Of a stretch of DNA of 64,000 nucleotides, positions 1-10,466 are shown in pieces. The DNA is from Sequoia sempervirens (taxonomy: Eukaryota > Streptophyta > Pinopsida > Cupressales > Cupressaceae). Below the pieces are notes generated by a model. The model worked only from the letters and a program-made list of their open reading frames with translations, did no database searches and was not told where the DNA came from. The position numbers and the translations under genes are program-made. The stretch's first letter is position 1; every line of letters starts with the position of its first letter. The stretch lies in the NCBI GenBank assembly GCA_007258455.2, contig VDFB02358134.1:211904026-211968025 (forward strand), written 5' to 3'.

Positions 1-2025
1 CAAAATGGAGCCTCTTTGAAGCACTCGTTGGATTTGAAGGTAGCTACACAAGAAAAATTCAAACCACAATTGAGATTAGTTATGCTATATAATTTAAAAT
101 TGAATAATTAACATAAAAATCAATACACATTGAATTATAATTGAACTCTAAAATTGAAATCTTGATTACCTGAAATATACGTCTCTTCGAAGGGTCAGGA
201 GTCCTAGAATATACCCCTCTCAAAGAACTAACCAAACCAACTTTTGTAACGTCAATCTATATGTGTCAACAAAAGCATGAAATTGATCCAAGTTAGCATA
301 GAATTGTCAGTAATAAGAACATATTTACTAAGAACAAAATAAAATAAACACATACCTCTTTAGGCTGATCTTTTTATGTATCTCCTTTAGGTGTTTCAAC
401 ACCTCCTCCTTGAGCTATTTCAACACCTCCTCCTTCAGGTGTTCGAATACCTACTCCTTCAGGTGTTGTGGCACTTATTAACAATGATGTATAGTTCACA
501 ACCGCTTGTACATAAAAATGACAAGTACATATGAAACTACAAATCTATGTCAATGTATGCATAATCAATAAAATATCTTATAAATCTTAATTCAATCAAA
601 TTTGAGTTCAATTACCTTTCCCTTATCTAACATTGTGCGTCCATAGTCTGGAGAGCGTTACACCTTGCTCGCACTAGGTGTTTCCTACAAGCAGAGAATA
701 AGATAAACATATAAGTTAATATATAATTTCATTAATGAAAATTCAAATGACAAGCAAGTATATAGTAAAAAAATGTAAATGAGTGTGAAAATACATACTG
801 TGTGCATCTCGAGGCCAAATGAAATGGCCCTACAGGTGCTATCAGTCACACGTGTGAGCTCCTCCTCAAACATTAACTGTTAAATAGACCATATAAATAA
901 ATATTAGTAATTGATACTATCTCTTATTAATATTCATTTTTTTAAAAAATGCAAGTTATGAATTTACACCTTAAATGTTACCTGTGTAACTACTCCAATG
1001 TCCACCTCTCTAGCAGGAGAGGACTCTGTAGGGTGTGCTCCACTCCCCTACGTGTGATCTGCTATAATCTCCACATCCTGGATGTCATAATCAAAAGTGT
1101 CTAATGGTTGCTCAGGGGGTTGTACAATAGGACCCAAGCATATTTGTTGGTACGTATTGCAAATATGTGGCACAAAAATATGTGGACCTAAGGAGGATGA
1201 TGCAGCAGCACTAGATCCATCACCAAGATCACCAGACTGTGGCTGAGCTACTGAAGAAGCATGGGAAACCAAAAGACCACTCAAAGAGTGAATGGCCTAG
1301 ATAGTTTGTGTGGCTGCATCCTCCATAATATTTGGATGTTGTACTAGAGGTGGCGGAGGAAGGGGAGGATGGGGAACATGTGGGCACCTGACTACTCTAG
1401 CTGCCCATGGCCTATCCTGGGGCATACCTCCACCAAGGCTCTGGAAGGGTTTAATGTCAAAGTAATTGACATGATGCGCTAAAAAAAAATCAGCATATAA
1501 TTTTTTAATAAATTAAAAAGGTACATCAAGATTATTGTTGGGTGGTTTATCAAAAACCATACACCAACGATCCCAAAAATTATCTACTATGCCCCTATGC
1601 ATGCACCATTTTATAGAAAGTTTTGGTTTGTTAACATTAACTGGAAAACCAGTGTTGGGGTTAATAAATAAAGAGGCTATTAGGGCTTTTGTTATTTGGA
1701 GATCTTTCACATCATCATAAGACAATCCACATGCATAATATTGCCTCATGGTTTCTCGCCACAAATGAAAGGCATTATGTTGGGTGGAGAGGGTTTCTAC
1801 ATTTGTAATTATTCATGTCAATGTGGTTGACATACGGGATAATCAATGGATTTTATTATAAACATCACAAATGCCCCTCAATTGCTCCAATTTTTCATGA
1901 ATTAAGTCTTCAATTGATGGTTGTGGAGGTGGTGGAGCATTTGGCATTTTTGCATTTTGATTCTCAGTAGGTGCATTTTCATTATCAACTAGTGGAATTT
2001 GTGCATTCTCATTCTTGGCATCCAT
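1..2025 (-). pseudogene. Decayed multi-exon gene of unknown product, 3' part beyond window edge
   Basis: I do not recognise this gene. Reading the minus strand from an ATG at 2025, a Pro/Asn-rich N-terminus (NAPPPPQPS) leads in one frame, through two stops near 1810-1845, into a segment with motifs such as WRETMRQYYACG and CMHRGIVDNFWDRW, ending near 1525. A second coding block (about 1040-1478) contains a proline run and then a Ser/Ala/Gln-rich stretch. Further blocks bounded by GT and AG on the minus strand are visible at about 799-876, 618-687, 340-500 and 170-256, and another begins about position 44 and leaves the window. The repeated GT...AG bracketing suggests a spliced gene, not random ORFs. 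In-frame stops in the first two blocks indicate decay. It could be a transposon-borne gene or a host pseudogene; no catalytic motif was found to choose between them. Confidence 0.4.
380..475 (-). repeat. 24-bp tandem coding repeat (4 units)
   Basis: Four imperfect 24-bp units lie side by side. On the minus strand each encodes about eight residues of the pattern T-P-E-G-G-G-V-E (variants TPEGVGIR, IAQGGGVE, TPKGD). The period is a multiple of three and the residue pattern is kept, which supports this stretch being, or having been, an exon of the decayed gene. Confidence 0.6.
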
Positions 2026-2220
2026 AATGCCTGATTAAAGTTAAAAAATAATTAATCTAATTAAAATTGGACAATATAAATGAAAATATTATAAAAATAC
2101 CCTAGTTTTTTAAAAAAATCCAAAAAAAACCCTACTTTTTAACAAAAAAATATAAAATTCTCTAATTTTTAATACAAATACATAAGAAACACTATTTTTA
2201 AATCAAAATCCATTTAAAAC

Positions 2221-2490
2221 ATTCATTTTTTTTATCAAAATCCATTCTAAACTCAATTGTTTCATAAAAATTCAATCAAAAACCCTATTTTGAAAAAAAA
2301 TCCACAAAAAACATTCATTTTTTTATCAAAATCCATTCTAAATTCAATTTTTCATAAAAATTCAATCAAAAACCCTATTGTGAAAAAAAATCCACAAAAA
2401 AATTCATTTTTTATCAAAATCCATTCTAAACTCAAATTTTTTCATAAAAATTCAATCAAAAACCCTATTTTAAAAAAAATCCACAAAAAA
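2221..2490. repeat. About 90-bp tandem repeat, three copies
   Basis: Three consecutive copies start near 2221, 2313 and 2402. Each has an attcattttt run, then a tccattctaaa block, a ttcataaaaattcaatc block and a final tccacaaaaaa block. Copies differ by a few substitutions and by homopolymer length. The array lies upstream of the first block of the minus-strand gene. The ORF across it only reflects the repeat. Confidence 0.8.
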
Positions 2491-2668
2491 CCATATGAAA
2501 TTATTCAAATCTAAATCAAAATTGAATCAAATCAAATAAAAAAAAAAAAACTTACCTTTCCAAATTAGATATCCGTTATGCGAAGAAGAAATTCATTGTG
2601 CGCCCACGAGTTTTTCACTGTGAAATAACTTAAAAACAACGACTGAGTTTTTTTATATATGCTTTTTG

Positions 2669-2712
2669 CAAATCGGATATCCGATCCAAATCAGAATCAG
2701 ATATTCGATTTG
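2669..2712. repeat. Imperfect 17-bp inverted repeat
   Basis: The arms caaatcggatatccgat (2669-2685) and atcagatattcgatttg (2696-2712) are reverse complements at 15 of 17 positions, with a 10-nt spacer. A related attagatatccg occurs at about 2563. No transposon terminus or target duplication could be tied to it. Between 2491 and 2740 nothing else is visible. Confidence 0.6.
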
Positions 2713-2739
2713 TAAAACTAGGTTTGGTGTTTGGTATGG

Positions 2740-3867
2740 TGACACCCAAGCCTAAAAAAATTCAACACATTCTTTTCACGTTTTTCGGTCGATGAAAGAC
2801 GTGTTTTTTTCCTCATTGCCACTTTTTGGCCAACCATGATCCTGCACATACCCTTTAATCAAATCCCCCTATCTGATTAAATTTATCAATATTCCTCTCT
2901 TAATTGAATAAACCAATTATCTAATTAAGTCACCTCTTCTCGATAATTAAATCAATCAATCAGATTTAATTATCTCTATTTAATTAAATAATTAATTTTA
3001 TTTAATTAAATCTCTAAAGTCTATCTATTAAATTAAATAAATTAAAACCTTATTTAGTTTAATCTAACATCATCTCTTTTAATTAAATAAATCAAAATCT
3101 TTATTTAATTAATCTCTTATAACATTCCTCTCATATTTGATTTAAATAAATCCAAAAATCTAAGTCAAATTTGTCACATCATCTAATCCCTTCATTAAAT
3201 TAATTAACCTTTTATTAATTTAATCTCATTTCATGTCCCATCCTCCAACATTTTCCCTTCCCTCTTGCAATTCATTTCAACAAAATTCAAATTCAAAAAA
3301 TAGGCATTTATTGGCACAATCCTCAAAACTTGCACATCGTCCATCCACTCATAGGTTGACAAGTGGCATCTTTCCATTTGTTGAATGTTAGTCCTACATT
3401 GCTCAATTTTGGACATTCATCCTTCAATCTCATCTATAAATAAGAGGCTTCATTCCTCATTTGATCATCCACAAATTATGCAAAGTTACCATGCTCAAAT
3501 ATCTATCAAATTTCATCGATCATCATTGAATCTTAGGTAGGTTATGTAGGTTTTTAGCTTGGAGCATTCATCATCCTTCATCAAAGTGGATCAATTTTCA
3601 TTAACACATCAATCTTGCATCATAGGAATTGGGAAAGGGCCAATTTTCACATCAAATTGACACCAATTCCCCCATGGGATCATGAGTTTGCTAATTTAAA
3701 TTAGGATTCAATCTATTTTGTTGTTTTCAGTGTGTTCTTAATTATTTCTTTTCCTAATTTGGACTTGGTAAATGGATTTCATGGGGAATCTTTGTTCTTA
3801 CTTTCAATCTCTAATCTAATCTGTTTATTCTTATTGTTTTGCAGGTATTAGGATTGGGGTTCACACA
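2740..3867 (+). repeat. T1 5' LTR (left boundary uncertain)
   Basis: From about 3020 to 3867 this matches 47530-48557, apart from 183 bp (47758-47940) absent here. It contains a TATA box and ends in CACA two bases before a primer binding site. Upstream of about 3020 the two LTRs do not match. The sequence from 2740 (tggtgacaccc) is AT-rich like the shared part and may be the true 5' portion, or it may be foreign DNA joined to a truncated LTR. Confidence 0.65.
3435..3440 (+). promoter_or_regulatory. TATA box of T1 5' LTR
   Basis: TATAAA in the context catctataaataag, unchanged at 48125-48130 in the other LTR. It is the best candidate for the polymerase II start of T1 and would place the U3/R border about 30 bases downstream. 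Confidence 0.6.
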
Positions 3868-3869
3868 TT

Positions 3870-3886
3870 TGGCACTAGAAGGAGGG
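3870..3886 (+). other. T1 primer binding site (PBS)
   Basis: TGGCACTAGAAGGAGGG starts two bases after the LTR end. TGG at the start pairs with the CCA end of a tRNA. The same motif with one base changed (TGGCGCTAGAAGG...) follows the 5' LTR of T3 on the minus strand at 29501-29485, so both elements appear to use the same tRNA, which I cannot name with certainty. Confidence 0.75.
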
Positions 3887-5437
3887 AAAAATCTCATTTT
3901 TAAACACTTTTCTCACAAAATTCCATGTTTTTGTTTGTACACAGAAAAATTCCAATGATCGAAGCTCAGCATCGCCATATAGCACCGTTGACTCTCCAGC
4001 GTCGCCATACAATACTGCTGGAAAGTCAAACTGTGATGCTAAAGTCTTCCCACCCAAGAATTTGAATTTCAAATTGTGACGCTTGACCAATCTGACCTGC
4101 AGGAATTTTCAAAAAAATCAAACAACGACGCTAGGAAAAAGTGTGATGCAGTTGAGCTCACTGGTCTGTACACAAAGCATCATTGACTGGTAAGTGGTGT
4201 TGTACAACACCGCTGAGAAATCAAACTCTGACGCATTCACAGGTTGTGCTGCTGACAGGGAGTAAAAAGTGGAAATTTAATATTAAGCACGTGCATTTTG
4301 TCATATGATCAATTTATCTTCTGTTTTCTACTTTTTGACCTCTATGTTTTGTAGAATATGACTGGTTTTCTTGCTTGTAGGTTGGATCAATTGAAAACAA
4401 AAGAAGGAGAAGCATGATGATGGTATTTCGTTAAATCAAAGTATTTTTAAAAACTTTAGTGTTTTCTTAACACTCTTAGGAATTGTCATCTCTTCTTGCT
4501 TAGGACACTAATTTCATTTGGGTTTTAAAAAGAATCTTTTCAATTTTTTGTGAAGGCTTAAAATGAACAATAGGACTACAACTTACTAGAGTTTTTTTTT
4601 TTTGGTTAAAAATTGAACAAAACAACTCTAATTTGTCCTTTGGTGCTTTAAAAAGAACTCACAATTGCTTTGTGGATCTAAAATGAACAAGTACAACTTT
4701 GTCTTTGTGGTATATTACTTAAACTAACTTCATTGAAAAAGGACGTATGCACTTCTCTCGCGCTTTCTAGCGATCTTGAGAATCAAATGGCATTTTTTTG
4801 TGATTTTAGGTTAAGATAAAGCAATCACCTCCACACTTCATTTTGGGTTTAAAATTGAACAAAATCTTGTGCGAGTGTGAGTAGAGCATTATTGCGTACA
4901 TTCTCTTTCTTTGTGTCGCAAACAAAGATTGATCGAGTTATAGATATTGTCTTTTCTCTCTTTTGTTTATCCTAGAGGGCCTGCATTGGGGAAAAAGTAC
5001 TCACCCAAGGGAACGACTCAACCAATAACACTCTAAAGCCAAGAGTATTTCCAACTGGGATATAAATGTGGGTATTGGAATAAATGCCAATATCACGTGG
5101 TTGGCTCCGACGAGATGGATCCGAAAGGGGACTCTCGCCATATGGGTCAATCTCCATGAATGGAAAGTCCTAATTAGAACATATGTTTTATATTTTCTAG
5201 AATACTTGATCTATTTTTTGGTGCAAGAATGGTCATTCTGAAGCCACCCCACACTTTTACAGTCTTTTAGTAGAAATGGAAATCATGCCATGGAAGTTTC
5301 ATGGGTGTTGATGCTTAGCTGCCCCGATTGACATTAATGAGCTGTGGAGGGGAGCCAGTGGGGTCAAGCATCTAACCATTCGCTAAAGATAAGTGTAGCT
5401 AGAGTTGTCCAAGTGGGAATCCAACAAATATAGTCTT
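3887..5437 (+). other. T1 leader, first part (noncoding)
   Basis: This is untranslated leader between the primer site and the T2 insertion. The first 400 bp carry several tcaaactctgacgc-like motifs. From about 4970 to 5400 there is a block clearly homologous to the T4 leader on the other strand at about 62800-63230; both share TCTCGCCATATGG and ATGCCATGG followed by AGTTTCATGGGT. That match shows this DNA belongs to a Tat-type leader. The short ORFs here are not credible genes. Confidence 0.6.
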
Positions 5438-5442
5438 CCACA
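5438..5442. repeat. T2 target site duplication, left copy
   Basis: CCACA directly precedes the TGTTAG start of the left T2 LTR and recurs at 12769-12773 directly after the right LTR. Removing T2 and one copy joins the T1 leader. Confidence 0.9.
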
Positions 5443-7681
5443 TGTTAGCTCTCAAAAACACAGGCAAGGATACCTCAAGAGGCTGCCAATCTCTTGATAC
5501 GTTTTAGGGTAACATAACAAGGTCAAGAGAACTCAACCTTCTACTCTTTAGGTGCTACTAACCCAGGCAGGTGTGCCTTTTGAATTGAGCAAGCTTATCT
5601 TATGATTATCCCTCTAAAATGCTTCGTCCACAATGGCAGATGATAGTGAACAAATGAAACCAAACTTGATAGCAATAGTAAAAGCAATTTTCTAATCTAA
5701 CTCCTAAAATGATTAATAAACAGATGTAAAGAAGCTAAACGAATTCAAATAATGAAATTGCAGAGACCAGTGCCTTGTTGGGTATGCAGAGTCAAATGAA
5801 ATAGAAGTAGGCAACTTATTCTGGTAGAAGATCGAATTGCAGGCATATGATATGCTTATAACTTGTATAAACAATGCAAGATTATGACTACTGAGCTCTA
5901 CTTTAATAATCCAAATGAATCTTCCTGATTACTGTGATCAATGAAAAGGATTTAATTCCTACTTGAGAGAACCAGTTAATTAATCACACAAATGCAGCAA
6001 ATGTGCATAGATAAACTGAAAATAAACTTGTTATTCCAATTTAAACAACCAGAAAAAATCAAATTGGAGACAGCTTCAGTAGTACTCTTCAACAAACTTC
6101 AATAGACAATTGATACCAAAAATAAACTACCACACCAACTGATTCAATTGAAATCACCATTTGAAAACATGCACATAGTCTCTGATAAGAGAAAAATTAT
6201 CTTACTGTAGCCATTTCTAACTTACTCTCTATGATCTAAAATCTCCTCCCATTCAAATACAATCCGGGTGCATACATATACACCAGCATTAGAAATCACA
6301 TCGTTTCAAATTCATGTCGGCCATAGAACTTTGAAATTCTGTTTTAATCGCCAACCAATTTCCAAGACAGGCCTGAAGGTATGCCGAAGGCAATTGTATC
6401 GCTTATCGCTCCCTGCCAGTGTTCCCCTGCTTCACATTCACCGTGACCATCTACTCGTTATGCCGAAGTCCAGGAGTATCCTTTTGTTGTATTCACAGTC
6501 ACTGTGACCCTGTGATGTCAATGAGACATCACGCAAAATAGTATCAGTTATGCCGAGAGGGGCTCCCCAGTACACTTTTCAATCACCGAGACACAAATAG
6601 TTTCTTACCGATATGCTCCTTTTGTCTCATTTACTATTGCCCTAGCTTCCATCCGTTGGGGAGACCTCATATAGAACACCCCGTGTTCCACCGAAAGCTC
6701 CTAGTGTTTTCCCAGTCGCCAAGACATAGGAAGTTTCTCATTGAAGAACACCTTGCTTTAATCACCATCGCTGTGACTACATGATCTCAGAGAGACGTCT
6801 CACAGATTAGGCCTTGCTTCACCAAAGATCTTCATTTATTTCGAGTCGCTGTGACATCAGGATTTTCTCACTGAGGAGTGCCCATCATCACCTTCGCCAA
6901 GACAATAGATGGTCGGCGAGATGTCTTAAAGAGTTCATTTAGTCACACCGAAAACTCCCAATTCACTTTGTGTCGCTGTGACCCAAGATATATCTCACTG
7001 AAAGCCATCTTGAATGTCACCATAACAGCCAACAATCGGGGAGACCTCTCGTATAGAGTCCCTTGCTATACTAAAAGGCCCAATGCACTCAAACTTTCCG
7101 GTCAACATGACAAAACGAAATCACCAAGATATTGTGCCGATACTGCCAAGCTCTCACCGAAGACCACCATAGTGCCCCTGTCACCAAGACATCAATGTTT
7201 TGGTAAGACGTTAGCCCTTACCGTCACAACACATGCTGATAGATCTCTCTGTAGTTGCCGAAACAATAGAAACATCCCGCCGAAGTGAATCCTTATGTGT
7301 ATAATTTGGTGAGACAAGAAAGACTCGTTATGACCATTCACCGAAACCAAAAACCTTTGCCAATATGTGTATCATCCTGTCGCTGAAATAGTGCGAAAGT
7401 CATGCTGAATGAAGAATGTAGAAAACCTGTGATCACTGTGACATTGAATGAGTCTTGCCGATAGGAAACACAGACTCATGCAAGTAGAAAATGCAACATG
7501 GGTGGGAGAAACCAGAACAAACCTATACCGATAGGTCCAGTAAGATGGAAAATGCACAACCTGATGGATTCTATGGGGCAAAAGGGAAAAATATAGATGA
7601 AATATGTATATTGTAGGACCAAATCAAGAAATTTATGAGTGAAGTCATATGTAAAAACACCAAATTTTTACAGTTCCAACA
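5443..7681 (-). repeat. T2 left LTR (3' LTR by coding sense)
   Basis: Starts TGTTAGCTC and ends TTCCAACA. It aligns along its length with 10467-12768 except for a 63-bp segment present only in the right copy. From about 6480 to 7450 a degenerate motif like TCGCTGTGAC followed by TCTCACCGA recurs several times. ORFs on either strand are not consistently open in both copies and are treated as chance. Confidence 0.9.
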
Positions 7682-7682
7682 G

Positions 7683-7698
7683 TGGCTCCGTCTGGGGA
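7683..7698 (+). other. PBS-like motif at inner edge of T2 left LTR
   Basis: TGGCTCCGTCTGGGGA begins one base after the LTR end, exactly where a plus-strand primer binding site would lie. The gag gene is on the other strand, whose own PBS-like motif is at 10462-10446. The two motifs are inverted versions of each other (both contain CTCCGT then TGGGGA). Confidence 0.55.
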
Positions 7699-8136
7699 TG
7701 AATGATAGTCAGATCATTGCAAGGATCCAAAATCTTTGGGTGAGCATAGCAGACCAAACACAAAATGAGCAGAATGGAAATGGACCAGAAGCATGATGGA
7801 ATGAATGAAAAATGAATGCAAAAATGGAAGTGAAATGGATGCAAAATGAATGCAAAATGGGGGTGAACCAGAACCCTAAACTACTGTGCATGGAAAGGAA
7901 TTTTGAAAGAGGATAAGCAAGAATTGTCCATGCACTGGCAACCCTTAATCCTCTGTGTTTCAACTTGACCTATTTTGAGCTGTTACAATCTCATACTTTC
8001 CCCTGTCAAATACCTGGTTTTATTTTGAGTTCATCAGATTTCTTTTGAAGACACAGATGCAATCCTTCCTGTCACTGTTAGTGCAAGTTTTGAGAAAACC
8101 ACCAAGCTCAGCCTGGACCAAATTCCTTACATCATT
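7699..8136. other. T2 internal noncoding stretch
   Basis: No credible coding sequence. A run around 7780-7870 is rich in aatgaatgcaaaatgg-type repeats. By coding sense this is the 3' untranslated part of T2. No polypurine tract borders the left LTR on the minus strand. Confidence 0.5.
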
Positions 8137-8607
8137 CTACAATTTATACTCGTCATTACCAGACAAATATCTGTTATCTCCAATATACAAAATGCACACA
8201 TATTTAATGCAAAATTTTGTATTATCTCTCTCACTGTCATATATTATGAAACACTCTCCCAGTTGTATTGAAAATTTATCATCAAAGTGCTTTACTTGAG
8301 AAACAAAATGTTCTGTTATATCAACACTGTCTGAAACACACAAATCTAGAACCTTTTGCACCTCTTTAGTATCATTATTTGGAATCAACATTAGATTATA
8401 ACTCACATCTCTAGTATCTAGCATATATGAATCAATCAAATCTGGAATTTTGCCAACCTTGGCATGCAAATAAACATCTTTTCCACATGAGTTAGAAATT
8501 CTAGAATCACATACCTCATCCTGAATTGAAATAAACTTTTGATTAATACCAAAAGTATCACCATCACTCCAAGAAATACACAAGGAGTCATAAGAATCTT
8601 TACACAA
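8137..8607 (-). CDS. T2 ORF of unknown function (156 codons)
   Basis: I do not recognise this protein. It is acidic and Ser/Asp/Ile-rich and lies downstream of the acidic ORF on the same strand, in a different frame and after a gap of about 90 bp. It has no protease, RT, RNase H or integrase motif. It may be the C-terminal part of the preceding ORF after a frameshift, or meaningless. Its position suggests that the whole 8137-9377 stretch was once one T2-specific extension of gag. Confidence 0.3.
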   Translation of the reverse strand: MCKDSYDSLCISWSDGDTFGINQKFISIQDEVCDSRISNSCGKDVYLHAKVGKIPDLIDSYMLDTRDVSYNLMLIPNNDTKEVQKVLDLCVSDSVDITEHFVSQVKHFDDKFSIQLGECFIIYDSERDNTKFCIKYVCILYIGDNRYLSGNDEYKL

Positions 8608-8699
8608 ATATTTTTAACTGTCAAAACAAAAGTAAGATGGAGACAAAACTTCAAGATCATCTTGATGTGCACATCCCTGGTATTCAGAAGTAAACCAAT

Positions 8700-9377
8700 C
8701 TACATTTTGTTCACTGACAAGTGAACAAGTCTATATTTTTCATCACTATAATTATACTCCTTGCTTTTGTCATTATCAAATAGAAATCCAATACCATCAG
8801 AGAATGGGAAATCAGAAACATCATCAATGCAATTATTTATTCCATCATTTTTCTTGTCTAAAATTATTTCCTCCTTTTCATAGAATGGATTTGAAAATAT
8901 CTGAAACTTACTCATTGACACACCTTGGAAAAAAATCATTTGATCTTCATTTAACTCTTCATCATACAACAAGTTTGAAAAAAATTGGAAATCACTTTCA
9001 AATGTACAAACCTCATCATGATCAAATGTATCTTCATAACTTTCAACTGTAGCTAGAGGTATTGTATACTTACTATCTGATGAATCATCATCTCCCATTG
9101 CCTCTTCATCCAAATCCTCATAAGAAGAAGAAGAATCCCTTGACTGCAGATCAGAATCCTCAGGTTCATCATCAGCATCAGAATATTCACAACAAACATT
9201 GCTCTCTCTGTGACAATCTGTTGTGCAAGAGAGATGCCATGCACCTTCATCCTCCTCAACCTGATGAAAAGTATTTGAAGCTAGATATACTGTGTGATCT
9301 TCTTCATTGTTTTCCATCTGCATTCCCTCTTCTTGCATCCTTTGGGCTACAACACAATAATCTGTGGAATGTGGCAT
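8700..9377 (-). CDS. T2 acidic ORF following gag (225 codons)
   Basis: The N-terminal residues CDMPHSTDYC look like the second half of a gag zinc knuckle; the first Cys (LCDF) lies just upstream in the gag frame, separated by one missing base in a T run near 9386. So this ORF is probably the C-terminal part of gag. The rest is strongly acidic, with runs such as DADDEPEDSD and DEEAMGDDDSSDS, and no enzyme motif. A long acidic tail is unusual for a Ty3/gypsy gag and takes the place of pol here. Function unknown; it may be a structural or chaperone-like tail. Confidence 0.45.
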   Translation of the reverse strand: MPHSTDYCVVAQRMQEEGMQMENNEEDHTVYLASNTFHQVEEDEGAWHLSCTTDCHRESNVCCEYSDADDEPEDSDLQSRDSSSSYEDLDEEAMGDDDSSDSKYTIPLATVESYEDTFDHDEVCTFESDFQFFSNLLYDEELNEDQMIFFQGVSMSKFQIFSNPFYEKEEIILDKKNDGINNCIDDVSDFPFSDGIGFLFDNDKSKEYNYSDEKYRLVHLSVNKM

Positions 9378-9379
9378 AT

Positions 9380-10282
9380 CACAAAATCACATAATTAATT
9401 GTTACTTACTATATAGGTTCCCTTTGTCAATGGATCAGGAGCTTCCTTGTTTCCAAGCCTTGCTATTATAGGTTCTCTATCCTTCTAGTCTATATTATAA
9501 GGCATGTCATGCAACCTCAGCCTTTCATTCCTGTATGTGTTGCTTTGCTGAGAAACCCTAGGAATATCTTTTTTACTGATTATCCCAACAGCCTTCCTAT
9601 TGTTTTCAATTATTTGTGCCATCTTTTGTGCTTCAGCCAAACTTCTTGGGAATTTATTTCTCAACTTATACCCTGTCTTTGGATCAAATGCATTCAAATA
9701 AATACTCAGTGCTACAGAATCTGGCAACTTTGATCCAATAGGTATTTTATTTTGCAACTTATTGAATCTCTTATTGAAATCATAAATTGTATCACTTTGA
9801 TCTTTCTGAATGTGCAATACTTCATGAAGAGTATAATCTGGTGCACCTAGATTCCCAAACTACTCGAGGAATTGATCTTGAAATCCTTGGAGAGAATCAA
9901 TAGAGATAGCTGGTAGGCTGTTGAACCAATCCCTAGCATCTTCAACCAGTGATATCATAAATAGCCTCATGCGTAAATCTTCATAGGGCACATCCAAATC
10001 TTGGATAAAAGCATCGAAACTTCTTAAATGATCTTCAACAGTGATTACATCACACCCTATAAACTTTGGAACAATACTTCTCCAACTACCATCCATTGGA
10101 TAAGGGGTTAATGGAATCCCTACCAAATCAAACTATTTAATCATTGTTGTATACTGATGAGGGGGGGCACTAGGTGGGTACGGATGCTAGTACATCAGAC
10201 CATAGTGCTAATATGACATATATTGCTGACTATGAGGAGCTCCAACATGACCTCCCTAGAACTGATATCTTCTTTCATTCAT
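9380..10282 (-). pseudogene. gag: T2 gag (capsid region), with in-frame stops
   Basis: Gag forms the particle shell and packages RNA. From an ATG at 10282 a Tyr/Gln/Pro-rich N-terminus with several TAG codons leads to the conserved Ty3/gypsy capsid fold: PKFIGCD, VEDHLRSFDAF, DARDWFNSLP, GFQDQFLE, then (after a TAG near 9858) DTIYDFNKRFNKLQNKIP and PRSLAEAQKMAQIIE. The spacing and the WF...F..QF pattern are diagnostic. The zinc knuckle is split by a frameshift into the next ORF. The start at 10282 is chosen because it is the most upstream in-frame ATG after the leader. Confidence 0.75.
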
Positions 10283-10445
10283 GTTTGAACAGCTGCAAAA
10301 TATTCCTTCAGAGTTGCCACCTACTTTTCCAAAAGTAGGAAAACCATTATTTCTGATCTTCTCCCAGTGGAATCATTCTTTCTGAAATTATAACCTTTTC
10401 TTCAATGACTCTATATGATGGTCTTCAACCGAATTTTCTAATATC

Positions 10446-10466
10446 TCCCCAACGGAGTCGAATATT
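10446..10466 (-). other. PBS-like motif of T2 in coding orientation
   Basis: On the minus strand TTCGACTCCGTTGGGGA starts four bases inside the 5' LTR end (10467). It resembles plant primer sites of the TGGCGACTCCG-TGGGGA type but lacks the initial TGG. It lies about 160 bp ahead of the gag ATG, as expected for a primer site. Confidence 0.45.

Noticed and set aside
2221..2490. Possible CRISPR array
   Set aside because: The copies are directly adjacent with no unique spacers, and the rest of the window is plant retrotransposon DNA.
2669..2712. Terminal inverted repeat of a DNA transposon
   Set aside because: The two arms are only 10 nt apart, no target duplication was found and no matching end occurs elsewhere.
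6268..6507. 79-codon plus-strand ORF open in both T2 LTRs
   Set aside because: It is short, interrupted in one copy by the 63-bp unit without consequence, and has no recognisable feature; chance is sufficient.
6878..7288. 136-codon plus-strand ORF in the T2 left LTR
   Set aside because: The right LTR copy is broken in the same frame, the strand is opposite to gag, and the composition follows the repeated LTR words.
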